Assembly (NCBI GenBank): GCA_026770025.1
Contig: JAMXDE010000017.1
Coordinates: 992,001-1,056,000 of the forward strand
Direction: 5' to 3'
Origin: Craspedostauros australis
Taxonomy: Eukaryota > Bacillariophyta > Bacillariophyceae > Mastogloiales > Achnanthaceae
DNA length: 64,000 nucleotides
This document shows positions 22,022-34,200 of the stretch, in pieces (the first letter of the stretch is position 1; each line of letters starts with the position of its first letter). A program made the position numbers and the translations under genes. Under the pieces are notes generated by a model. The model was not told where the DNA came from and made no database searches. It worked only from the letters and a program-made list of their open reading frames with translations.

Positions 22022-23167
22022 ATGTCACTCGCACCTCTATCACCCGTGCAACAGAAGCTCGTGAAATCCAAGACCATGGATCAGTATCTGGATCCCGACG
22101 CCGCCGCCAGCCACCCCTTCAAGTCCACGAAGATCAAGCTGGCCTGGCCGCACGTTTCCGATGGAAACGACGCGTCCACCGGCAGCAACGACGACGAGGC
22201 GCCCAATGATCAAAGGCGTCAGACGTCTCATGGACCGACGGAGGATGAGATGGAAGCGGCCGCCTTGTTCGGTTACGAAGATGCCGCGCCCTCCGTCGCC
22301 GTCTCGCACAATCGTTCGGCGCAGCCACGACGGTCTTCCTTGAGCAATGGTCGCAATCGTCGGGCGTCCATTGGTTGTAAGTGCATTTACTATTGCGTAT
22401 CTGCGTTGCAATCGGTATTCCATAGAATCATATGGCGTGGAATGGCGTGGTCCGCAAGTGTTGTACTGATGAATTGAACGAATTAGGGATGAATAGTTGG
22501 CCACCTTGCAAGTTACGCATTGTTTCGATGTTCTGCTGTGCCATCATCGCTTGATGTTCTCATTGCCAGCTCTCACATAATGCCTGTCTCTCACTTTCTC
22601 TCACCTTCTCTCAATCCTCCACGAATGTTCAACCGCACATTCACAAACTCTCAATGCTGATACACCATCCGAACAGATTCCGGCGAGGTGACCTTGCGAC
22701 TGCCATCCAAGGAGACAGTCAAGAGGCGTACTTCTATCACCTTCGATGACACCAAGAACGAAATTCACGAAGTCGAGGGCATGTCGTCGCTCACCGACCA
22801 TCCCGAGCGGCTCTGGTTCCAGGACAACGAATACGCCCACATCCAGGACAAGATCTACGCAATCATCAACAAGCTCGAAAAGGACAAGGACAATGCCCAA
22901 GCCAGGCCCATGTTCTGCACCCGAGGCCTCGAACCCCTCATGCGCGATCACAGACTGGAACGCAGGGATGCCTACGATTCCGTCTTTGATGAGCAGGCCA
23001 GCCAGCGCAAGCAGGGCCGCTTCGATGATACTTCCTTGTCGCAGATGTACGTCTTCCACACCATCGACAGCAAGGTATCGGCTGCCCAACGCGGAGAGGA
23101 AGATGAGGCCGCGATTGCCAATTACACGAAATCGACACGCCGCATGATGCGCCGGTTGAGTTGTTAG
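22022..23167 (+). CDS. Conserved uncharacterised protein, spliced
   Basis: Exon 1 is 22022-22376 (donor T|GTAAGT) and exon 2 is 22677-23167 (acceptor CGAACAG|AT); the intron is 300 bp, phase 1, and the join reads ...RRASIGYSGEVTLRL. Total 281 residues. Exon 1 is Ser/Asp-rich and disordered. Exon 2 has RRTSITFDDTKNEIHEVEG, then LWFQDNEYAHIQDKIYAII, then MFCTRGLEPLMRD with a run of Arg/Asp and FDEQASQRKQG. From memory this layout (an HEV motif, a W-x5-EY motif, and CTRGLE followed by a DEQ motif) recurs in many uncharacterised diatom proteins. No enzymatic motif is seen, so I give no function. The structure suggests a helical C-terminal domain. Confidence 0.75.
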
Positions 23168-25786
23168 GCGAGCATGTGTACGTGCGTAAAGGCCAATATT
23201 CAAGATTGCGGGATCCGAATGGGATTGGGAGGTTGTGTCATCCTGGCATCGGACAGGATCGTCGAACAGCCTTGGCTAAGGGGCGGTGCACAACGCGGAA
23301 CAGAATGGCGCCATGCAATGATGCTATGCGGTTATTGGTGGCAGTCCAGCTGACAGTCCAGTTGACTTGGCAGAACGGCGACAGTCAGAATGCAATCATC
23401 ACATCACGGCGCAGCACAACCCAATTCAACACATCAACACGGACAAGCAATTCAACGGGAGGGGATGGCGGGGTCCGAACACAACAGCAAAAGTTGCAAG
23501 AGAGATACAACCACGAGGCTTCGATTCATGACCAGTAGAGGACCGTCGCCACGGACGAATATTTACAATGCAAGGCAATGCAGTACATACTTACAAGCAT
23601 ACGTACATACTCTACCATACAAGTCGATGCACGGCTTGTGTCATCAATCGTGCTCGAACTACTCTCGTGCGCATGTGCAATCCAAAATTGAACCGCATAT
23701 GCATTTTCTCACGATGGCGCCTCTTTCGTGGGCATCCGTTGTTGTTATGGAACCTGTGCTGCTACATGTATTGTACGCCGGAGTCGATGCATTTTATATC
23801 TGCACGTTCGTAGGCTGAAAGAGCTGTGGCTTGCAACTCTTCACACCTCATCAGTTGCGGCTCCGCTGTCGCACGTTGTGATTTGGTTTGATTATGCCCA
23901 GGGCCACAATCGGACGGGAAGGAACGGACCCGAAGTGGTGAAAGGGAGAAAGATGGTGGCGTGAATCTTGACCTTTGGGAGCTAATCGAGTAGATGCAGT
24001 CCATCCCAGTAGCAACTTAAAGTAGAGTAGGTCGTACTCCACTCCGGCATGATCGTGTATGCGGATGGCTACGGGCTACAGCGACAAGAATTCATAGACT
24101 AGAACGTACGACATGCACACCAAATATAGTTCAAATAGTTCTTCGTGGATGAACGTGATACACATTATAATTACCGCACCTCACATAAACGAGTCGAACA
24201 CACGACAACATAATCGGACACTTATTTACGTTAGCGAACAGTATCATTCACATAATTCCTTATACTTTGGTAAATGCACTATTTCACTTAGATCCAACTA
24301 GAATATCGTGCCAAAGATAGAAGAGCTCCAGTGCTGGAAGCATCACGCCTGGAATGACCTCGGCCGTTGCAGTGAATCCCAACAGATTTTCAACGATTGG
24401 TGGGGGAAGGCAAAACTTCGCATCCCATTCCTCAGTACCCAAACGGAGCGAAAAAAGAACAAGCAGACAAAACAAGAAGGTCATCGCGACCGGCAGCTTT
24501 GTGAAGGCTTTGTGTTTGATTACGTCGGATTGCAACGAAGTGTGTTGACGTTTGTGGGCGGTACCGTTCACACAGCAACGGCAACGGAACTTCTGGTCGA
24601 ACGGCGTCATCGTCCATCACGTTCACGTTCACGTTCGTGTGGTCCGCGGCGATGTCCCATGTGGATGTCCACACACGCTGATGACTCGCTCTCGTCCTCT
24701 TTGTTCCATTTCTCGATGGGGAGTCTATGCCTGCTTGATTCGCATTTGGAACTTCTCTGTTCGTCTAAGGAACTTTGCTTCTTCATTTTGTCAACGTTAT
24801 GTGTCCAACAGTGACGTGTCCGACATCATCGATTCACGGATGCGGATTCTCGGTACTGGTCACATTCTAGCGTTCGTACAATTCTGCTACTACATAGCCA
24901 TTTGTTTTCTCATGCAGAACTTGAATGCCGTATTATTCTGTAACAATTAGCCTCTTCATGTGATTTGCTATCACGAATATGGCATTGGTCACCAGTGAGA
25001 CACAAGTGACTTTTCCCAATTCACTCGCAACTTCCACAAATAGCCGTAACAGAAATGATACGTGTGGAATCACATGCAACATGGAAATAGACCTCCACTC
25101 GCCAAGGTACAACCTGCATCAGACATTCAGCAATGGGCCCTTTAAATGTCAGACATTGGATTTTCTTTGTACGCACACGCTCATGGCTTTTTGCGCGCGC
25201 GACCGTTCTTCGTTATCCTTTGATGTAACCTTGCACCTCGCACTCGTTCTCAAGACGAACCTGTCTCCTCTGTTACACGAGTACCTTCAACAAGTGTCTG
25301 GACGTTTCGCAGCACCACCACTCGCTGGCTATCTTCCTTGCGCGTTGGCTGAGCGGAGGTACTCGTGAGGAATGTAGTTTACATGGGACAACGCACATCA
25401 CATTTCTGTCTCTGTCACCTCATTGGTTGTGGTAGTTTGTGGGGAGGGCTCATCTTTGTTTTGGCAGCCATCAGACAACGAACCGGACATCAGCGCCTTG
25501 GATCATCAAACAGAAAGAGACAGAGAGAAAGATGGTATGTGAGGCTTATCCAGAACTAAGGAGTTGTCCTTGGCATCACAACTTTCATCATCCCCCGCGA
25601 ATCGCAGTTCGAGTGAGGAGTCGACGCTGTACCATACTGTACACTTGTCCGACCTGATCTTGACCCCATTGGTGCGACAGCCATCGACAGCGTCATCACA
25701 AAGTTGGCAGAACCTATCCAGTCGGCCACACCACACCACACCACACTCGCCCATACTTACTAATCCCCATACTCACGGTTTGCCCC
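23168..25786. other. 2.6 kb without a supportable gene
   Basis: Several short open frames on both strands, none with recognisable domains. A minus-strand frame at 24,284-24,610 has a hydrophobic stretch (MTFLFCLLVLFSLRL) that could be a signal anchor, but nothing else supports it. The last few hundred bases must hold the promoter of the heat shock factor gene. Confidence 0.4.
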
Positions 25787-27646
25787 ATGGCATCGAAACG
25801 TTCTCTCTCAACGACCCGCCACGCCAAGATCCAGAATACTGGAGGCAGAGCATCAGCGGAAGGAGCACGAAGAAAGATGAGACTGGCCAATTCTGGTTCG
25901 AAGGTGGACAACGCGGTTGCCCATGGCCGTACCACATCCAATGGCGGCCAGTCCATCTGTGCGGCTGATCTCGAAAGCAGCAAGCCGTCTCCCAATCGTG
26001 CCAGTGCCCGCGGACAGCCAGGATCGGCAAAGCCAAAGCGGCCAACCCAGCTCAAGAACAAAAACGACAACGACCCGACGACGCTGTTCCCATACGTGCT
26101 GCATCAGCTCCTTGACGATGTCGCGAAAAGCGGCAAGGACAGCATCGTATCATGGAACGGCATGGACACTTTCCGAGTGCACGATCGTGAAAGGTTCATG
26201 ATCGAGATCCTGCCCAAGTACTACCGGCAGACCAAATACAAATCCTTCCTGCGGCAGCTGAATCTCTGGGGCTTTCGTTGCATAGATTCCGGCCCCAAGC
26301 GTGGTTCCTGTAAGTATCTGCGCTTGCATATGACACTCTCTTGTGCCATGTATGCACATGGTACTCGGTTCAGAATGCGGCACATACTCTAGCCAACAGT
26401 GCCTGCTCATCAGTTTGGCCATGTCCCCATCAATTCACTGCATGAAGTGACCTTCATGGAACGGGCAACACTTGTGGGCAACACTTGTGGGCAGCACTTG
26501 TGGGCAGCACTTGTGGGCAACATGTCTGAGTGTACCTTACTCGTATTAGTATGCACGACACTACCCGACGATGGCGCCATACTCACATCCTGTCCTTCCT
26601 CTGAACTCGATCATGCCAATACTCATATACCGCCAGATCAACATGCTTGCTTTGTTCGCGGCAATGAGGATTTGTGCGCCAACATGAAGAGAGTCAAGAT
26701 CAAGGGAGCCAAGAGTCGAAAGCTGCTGCAGAAGAAGAAGAAGCAAAGTTCCAGCGTTCCAAACCAAGGCCGTTCACTCAAGAAGAATGGAAGCAAGCTG
26801 GCTGCATCGAAACAGAGCAAGCGTACCAGTCCTCCTACCGAGGGGATCGCTTCTCAGCTCGACACCAGCGACGATGCTGATTCTCAATCGAATGATCCAG
26901 GTAGCGACCCGACAGCTCCGACAGACTTTGATTGTCTCCCAATCGTATCGCCGACCGATCCTCAAGAAATATCTCCGTTGGTGGCGGCATCCTTGTCAAC
27001 CAACACGGCAGCATCACCAACAACACCAAACAGACCACGCCCAACAGAAACGATGGTCTCACCATCCGGGCTGAGTCCTCAGAAGACGGCTGATGGATCG
27101 ATCCATGCTGGACCAGTTCCTCCCACCGACGATCCGATGACACCGTGCTCTATCGGTACACCACATGGCGAAAAGTGCGACCGTCTAGACTTCTTCCGGC
27201 GTGATTTTTCTCCATACAATCTCCCAAGGCTGCATTTGCAACAACTGGAACAACAGCAGTTGCAGCAGAAGTTGCAGGAGCAAGCTCGCGCCAATGCGAT
27301 CGCGCGAGTCCAAGTCCAAGTCCAAGCATCACAACTGCAGCAGCAGCAGTTACAGCTGCGACAGGGATTTGGATTGGCGCAACAGCAGCAGCAACGGAGA
27401 GAGGAGCAACGAGATTGGCTCCAGAGCATCGAGGAAGCCTTCACGTGCCAGGATGCTGTGAGCGCAAACAATTCATTGCAATTTTCTACCACACCAAGGA
27501 TGATTTCCTCACCATTCTCCATGAATCATTCTAATTGCTCTCAACGATGGTCGAATGGAACGATCAGCGATTTTGGATCATCACAAATCATGGATTCTTC
27601 TACCATGCTCATGAAGTGCCTCGAACCAAGGCCCTTCCGCGCATGA
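25787..27646 (+). CDS. Heat shock factor (HSF) type transcription factor, spliced
   Basis: Exon 1 is 25787-26309 (donor CCT|GTAAGT) and exon 2 is 26637-27646 (acceptor CGCCAG|ATC); the intron is 327 bp, phase 1. The join reads ...PKRGSYQHACFVRG. Total about 510 residues. The HSF DNA-binding domain covers about residues 102-205: FPYVLHQLLDD, IVSWNGMDTFRVHD, FLRQLNLWGFRCID (recognition helix), then CFVRGNEDLCANMKRVKIKG. A basic segment (KSRKLLQKKKK) follows. The C-terminal third is Gln-rich (about 27,230-27,410), either a transactivation or an oligomerisation region. There is no classical long heptad HR-A/B that I can point to. It binds nGAAn-type elements and controls stress or other genes. 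Expansion of HSF genes is typical of diatoms and other stramenopiles, as I recall. Confidence 0.9.
26463..26521. repeat. 13 bp minisatellite inside the HSF intron
   Basis: Four and a half tandem copies of GGGCARCACTTGT within the intron at 26310-26636. The copies differ only at one A/G position. Confidence 0.9.
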
Positions 27647-28224
27647 TGCATCGCCTACAAAGCACCGTCGGCCCAGGGTGAGGCAAATCAGAAGTATTCT
27701 GAAAGGAGATGAGTCTGCTGCGCATCGATGCTTTGATACTCTCCGAGCCACCATACCAGGCCACCAGACTCAAGTTTTTACCGCTCTACCCAAACAGTTT
27801 TCTTCTCATTTTGGGATAGCCCTGGCGAAGTACAATAGGACAGCATTGCGTCGCAACACACTTCTGGACGCCACCGCAGATCCAGAGAGAGACAGAGACT
27901 TTCTTACCCCACCACATGGGAAAACAAGTTAAGATCACCGTCACCACGCATTCAATTTTTAAATTAGCATTCAGACACCACCTTACGTCTTATGACTCGT
28001 AAACCCCAACAAGTGTCGTCTCTTGGCACTTCCATCATGATGCCGAACCCAAAGAGTTTCCACGAGCCATGATCTCGCATTTTGTGCTGATCTCCTGGCA
28101 GTTTCGCATCCGCATGCCCAGCAATGTAGCATTTTGGATTCCCGTTACCGCATCCCCCGTTTGCTTGCGCAAGTCGGTTGTGCACCAGAGTACGAGTATG
28201 GTAGTGTCTGATCCACTCCGCGCG
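27647..28224. other. intergenic between convergent genes
   Basis: About 580 bp between the 3' end of the HSF gene and the 3' end of the minus-strand kinesin-like gene. No feature recognised. Confidence 0.4.
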
Positions 28225-31200
28225 TTATCTCCATGGCCGCCGAGGTGTTCGTGCAGCGGTCACTCCTCCTGGCGTCGTCATCGTGATCGCCATCGTTGGT
28301 GTCGGCGTTGATGTTGCCGCTTCTGCTCCTGCATGCGGACCTCCTGGTCGCCCTGTTGATGGCGCCATTGGCCGTGTCTGATGGTGGCGGGGGCTGGTCA
28401 GCTCAGTTTCCAGGGAACGGATTCGAGCCTTCAATGATGCCACTTCGATCTCCTTTTCCTCCTCTAGCTGATAGACGTGAGATCTGAGCTGCGAGGCCTC
28501 GTCCTGGCTCTCCTGCAACGAATTTTTCGCTGACATCGCCAAGCAGGCAGCGATCTCCTCGGCACGGATCTTCATGGCACTAGTGTGCAAATCATCCGTG
28601 ATTCTGGTGACATATAGTTCCGGCGCCGCAAACTTCACTTGGCTGTTTTGAACAGGGATGGTTTGGTGGACACCAGAGCTGCGGCTGCCGATATTGACGT
28701 TGGTGGGATGGTTGTTCATCGCGTAATCCTCCTCCTCTATCCACGCAGAAGCGGAAGACTGCGTGCCAGGCGAAACCACGTCGGGGATCTGTCTAAAGAT
28801 GTCCTCGAAACCACGAAAGTCGTTGCTCTTCGATGCAAGCCGCGACAATCGCTCCCTGCCTATATGCAAACTCTCAAGGCAAAGGTCACGCTCTCGTCGG
28901 ACACGGTCGTTCGAAGATTCCAAGAGTGCCACCCGCTCCAACAAGTCGCGGCGTTCTCGCGAGAAACGCTGCGTGTCATCAGACGAGGAACGTTCGCGTT
29001 CCAATATACGGCGTTTCGTCTCGGTCTGGAAGCTTTCCAATGCGATCTTCATGTCTGTAATGCGATCTTCCGAGCGTCTGTAATCATCCCTGACTGCCAA
29101 CAGCTCGTGTTCCAAGCGCTCGATGGTCGTAGACTTGATGCGAAGCTCCGACTTGAGTTGGTCTTGGTCCAGCGAGTTGGAGGTGAACAGCCGATTTTGC
29201 GAATCGAATTGTTCTTGCAGCTGCAGATTCTTGCGTTGCGACTCCTTGAGCTCCAGCTGGAGGGATGAGAGAGTCGTTTCCATCGACACGATCTTGGACT
29301 CGTAAATTCGTTTCTGCGAGATGATTTCTTCATGAAACTGCTGCACTTCGATGGTCAAACGCCTGTTCTCGGTTCGGAGATGATTCGCATCTTCCCCGGC
29401 CCGCGACATGCCTGCCTCCGACTGCTGCAACCGATGCAATGCGCTGTCGAGATCCATTTGCAGGCTGCTGTTCTCCTTCCGGAGTTCTGACAGCTGCCTC
29501 TCCAGGTCCTCGATACGAGCTTGCAGCTCCAGGATCGTGCGATCGGACAGCTCCGCGCTCTTTCGTTCACTCTCGCGCAGAGCCGCCAGTTCGGCCGACG
29601 ACCTCTCCAACTGCATGCGCAGCTTGCCTGCCTCTTCCTCCTTCGCGCTGACGTCGTGGAAGTACTCAGATTTGCGCGTAGTCAACGCAGATTCCAATCC
29701 AACATTCTCCTGTCGCAGCTGTGCCAGCTCGGCGTGGAGACGATCGATATCACTATCCTTCCCAAGACCCTTGCGGATATCCTCCTGCAACCGCTCGATC
29801 ATCGCCATGTCCTTGAGGCGGCTTGCTGTCAGCTCGTCATGCTCCATCCTCAATTTATTGCCCTTCTTCAATTCCTCCCGAAGCTGCTCCTGCAGCTGCT
29901 CGGCGAGGTCCGACTTCGTCTTTAGCTTCCGCTCGAGGTGCATCTTGTCCTGCTCCGTATTGTCGGCCGTGACCTTGAGTCGGTACAATTCAGCGTTGAG
30001 CTTGTCGCTCTCGCTCAGCCTTGTTTGGTACGATGATGCTTGCTGTTTCTCCAGCGAACCAATCGTGGCCTTCAGCGTCTCGACTTCGTGATCCAGCTTG
30101 TGAATCGTGATCTGCGCTTCCTTCTCTGCGGCCTGTAGGTCGATATTGTGCTTCAGCAACGTCTCCTTCCCACCCTCTAGTTCGGCCACCTCGCGGTTCT
30201 TGTCGTCAATAGCATGCGAGCTCGCGTCGAGGCGGACGGCGAGATCCTGCTTCTCAATTTCTACGGCATTCTTCATGCGCTGCAGCTCTAAGATCTGCCG
30301 TTGCATCTTATCCTTCTCGCTTTCCGTCGCGCTTTTGGCCTGCCGCAGCTCGTTCATTTGCAGACCGAGGCTGCGATTCTGTCCTTCCAATTCGGCTTTG
30401 GTCTTTTGGAGATCCCCGATGCGCTTGGTCAATTCTTGATTACCACCCTTCATCTGTTGCTGATGTTGCGTCGCCTCGTCAAGCTGGGATTTCAAGGTCT
30501 CGTTCTCGGCCTGCATCGAAGCATTCGCCTGTTGCAGCTCTGTTCCATTCTGGAACAACCGGCTGATCTCGCCATCCTTCGCCTTGCCTTCCTCCTCCAG
30601 AACAATCTTCTCTCGGGTCAGCACATCCTGCTCGCCTTCAAGCTTAAGGATCTGCGAGTGCAGCTGCTGCACGGCCTCCGACTTTTCGTTGCTGCTTTGC
30701 ATGAACTGCTCGGCCGTGCTCTCCAGCTTCTTGGCCTTGCTTTGGCTCACGCGGACCTCGATGTTGAGCTCCTGGATCGTTTGTCGGAGGGATTCGATTT
30801 CCTTCTGCTGCGTTGCTTTCGTCTCTTCTGCTTCCTGCCGCATCTTCTGATGGTCTGCGCTCGTTTGTTGTTGGTTCTTGAAGTCCTTGGAGATGGCCTG
30901 CAGCTTGTTGCCGAGCTCGTTCAGCTGATCCTTCATCCCTGCCTTCTCCTGCTGCATTTCCTGCGCTTGGATATCTTTCATTTCCATTGATTTTTGAGCA
31001 TCGGCGAAGCTCTTCTGGATCACACTCATCTGCTGTTCCAGGTCGCTTTGAGCTGCGGTCACCTCCTCGGCGACCTTCTCCACCTCCCTGCGTTCGTGGA
31101 TGGACGTTTCCAGCCGTTCCCTCAGGCTGGCAATCTCATCGTCGCGCCTTTGCATCTCGTCGCGGCTGTTCGCGACAACCGTATTGAAGTCATCTCGTGC

Positions 31201-34200
31201 CACGTCCAGCAGCGACTTGAAGTCATCCCTCTCGCCGACGATCGTCTCCAGCATGTACTGCTGCGAAATGCTGGATTCCTTGAGGCGTTGTACTGCCAGT
31301 GCGATCTGTTGCCACAGCGTGGAATCGATGGTCCGGATGCGATTGATGGAGGATTCCAGCGATTCGATGTCCTTGAAGAATCCGTCATTGTTGACGACAA
31401 ATGTTGTCGATGCGGGAGATCTCACCTTCATCTCGGAGAACAGAGGCGTTGTGGAATCGCTGGATGCGTTTGCTGACAGCGCGTTGGACTTCTGTGGGGT
31501 CTGATTGGCGCTGATGTCCAGCGGGTTGTTGTGGGAGTTCGATCCGAAGAGATCTCGATCCTGCACTCCAGCGTTGTCATAAGCACCATCACGATCAGCG
31601 GCAACATCATTGTCGCCGTCATCATCGTGGTCGTCGTTCTCATCATTCCATTCGGACCATTTCGACATATCAAGCGACTGATCTGGTTTGTTCGGAGGCA
31701 TGCTGACGTTCGGCAGGCTGGCGGTGTCCACGCTCTGTTCGGTAGCGTCGGGTTGCGGGCCGAGACTCAAGGACTGCTGCTCCGATATGGTGTCATCGAG
31801 GATGTTGGTCGGCTCGATGCCGGATGTGTGGTCGATGTATCGCTTCAACGGCGACTCGCCGACGGTTGGGGTGATTGCGATTGGTTTCGCGTACCTCGCA
31901 TTGTCGCCATCGTCATTGGCACCATCGTTCGTATGATCCATGTTACCTCCTTCGTTGCTCTGTTGATCATCAAAGTAGGACGGGTGCCTCGAATGGTGCG
32001 CGCGGATGGATGGTTCCTTCTGATCTTCAGTTGGATTCGTGGACCACCGTGCCGTCTCATGAACGTGGTGATTCGTCGTCGTCGTCGTTCGGTGCTCTTC
32101 GACGCTTTGGAACAACACCGTCTTGACGTTGGATGCTGATTGAGGCAAATCCGGATTGTGCGTGCGCGGTGCGGACTTTGGATATGTTTTGGGACTTGGC
32201 GGTTGCCGATTCCCACTTTGTGGTGCAGGAGCGCTGTAGCGAGGTATCCTGGATTGCAACGGATTTCTAACGGCGGGGGCAGGTGTCGGTGCAGGCTCAG
32301 TGTTATTGACCGGCACGGTGACAGGCGCCGAAGATGGCGGCGGCGCCCATTCCTCCGGCATATCGTTGCCACTGGGAACACCGCTATCGTTAGCCGGGAT
32401 GGGTTGAGACCTTGCTGCTGGACTTTTTGGTGGAGGGGCATTTCTGGGACCTTTGATGTAGGCCTTGACGTCGAACTGCTGAAAGTCGGTCATGTAGTTG
32501 GATGGTCGGTAGGAATGCGAATTGTACTCCTTGCGCGTGGGTGTCCGTTGGACCTTGATGGAGGGTGATGCAGGCGTCGCCGCCTTCGGTTTTGGCGATT
32601 TGAAGATCTTGGCCAACCGTTGACGTGGATCGCTCAACACTTGCTCCAGAAGGTGGTCGCTCTTCGCCAGCTCCTTCAATGCTGGCGATGACGGGACTGC
32701 ATCGTTGCTGTTGGTGGCGGTGTCTGAGTTTGAGGGAGTCGGCACAAGCAACGATTTGTGAACATCGCCCTCCATTCTGCTGGACGCCTTGAATGGACTC
32801 GATGCAGTTTTGCCAGGTCGCACCAACAACCTCTGACAGAAGCTGAGCACGCCCACGGTGGCATCGTACTCATCAGCATATGGCGAGATGCTCCCGATGA
32901 CGACGACCTTGCTGCTGTGCTGCTCGAGCGGCCTTTGCAGAAGTTTCGTGAGCAGCGATTCTCGGTACGACACGGCCAGGGACGGTTCCAAGGTGGTCTG
33001 CTTGACGGCCTGCGGCGTGCCTGTCGCGGTGGAACGCCTCATGCCCGGCGAGAAGGACATGATGGAAGCACCCAGCGCATGTTCCTGGATGAGCATCGCG
33101 CGCAGGAGATTCCCCAAAGTGACTGTGGACTTTTTCTGCAGCATGCTCTTGGTGCCGCTGTGGCCGGCGGCCGTGGAGGAAGCGAAGGAATCGTTGATGG
33201 ACGCGGACGATACCGAGGCCGAGGATGCTGGCGATGTGAAGTGCGGCAGCGCCAATTCTACGAAAGTGAGGACCGAGGTGGGTGGTTTTGAGGATTCGTA
33301 GTGGGTCGCGGTGTCCCATATGTTGATGGTGGTGAGAAAGAAGCTGACGCCGGGTGATGCGGAAGAGGCTCTGGAAGGTGACATCCTGGCGGTGTGCTTG
33401 CGCCGGCGCTTCCTCCGCTTGCGTCCCGACAGCGCCTGCGTCAAGGACGGCGTCGCGTCGATGGGCTGCTCGATCAGGCCGACGAGCTGCGCGCCCTTGG
33501 TGTCGGTGTGGCGGATCGTGATGTTGGACGGCGGCATCTTCGGCGGGACCAGCATGTCGAGGAGCTCCTCATCGTCATCGGCCTCGAGGACGGAGATCAT
33601 CGCCACGGCCTTGTCGGGCAGCGTGGATTGTAGCTGGTGCAAGACGCGCAGGATGAGTCCCTCCGATCCCAGACAGTTGGTTTTGTGGCCGATGGAGACG
33701 ACGCAGGTGGACTGTTGGTGGATGACGGCGTCCTGGGCAACGGCCTTGGCCAGGAAGGGCATGGTGGAGGTGTTGTGGTGCTCCTTGCCGTTGGTCTCGC
33801 TGGTGGTGCTCTGGATGGTGTTGGGCGAATGACCGTTGGATGATGCGGCCTTGGCGGATGGCACGTAGGACCACATGACGTGGTTGAATTCGTAGAGCCT
33901 CGCCCAGTCTTCGGAGCTGATGTGTGCCACCTGCGCCACCAGCTTGGCGGTCTCCATGGTGACATGCGAGGGTATGTACCTGCCAAAGGCCGACGGTTTG
34001 ACGACCACCAGATCTCGCTCCGTGCTCTTGGATGCGTTGATGGCATTGTCCTTGGCGTCGCTGGAGGTCGATTGTTCACCAGCCTCGGGCATCAGCTGCT
34101 GCGGAAAGATGCACTGCTGCCGCTCGCCCGGCTCCTTCTCTTCGCACACACGCACGATGACGCTGACCTTGCGACATGGCTGCAAGGACACCTTGCTGGA

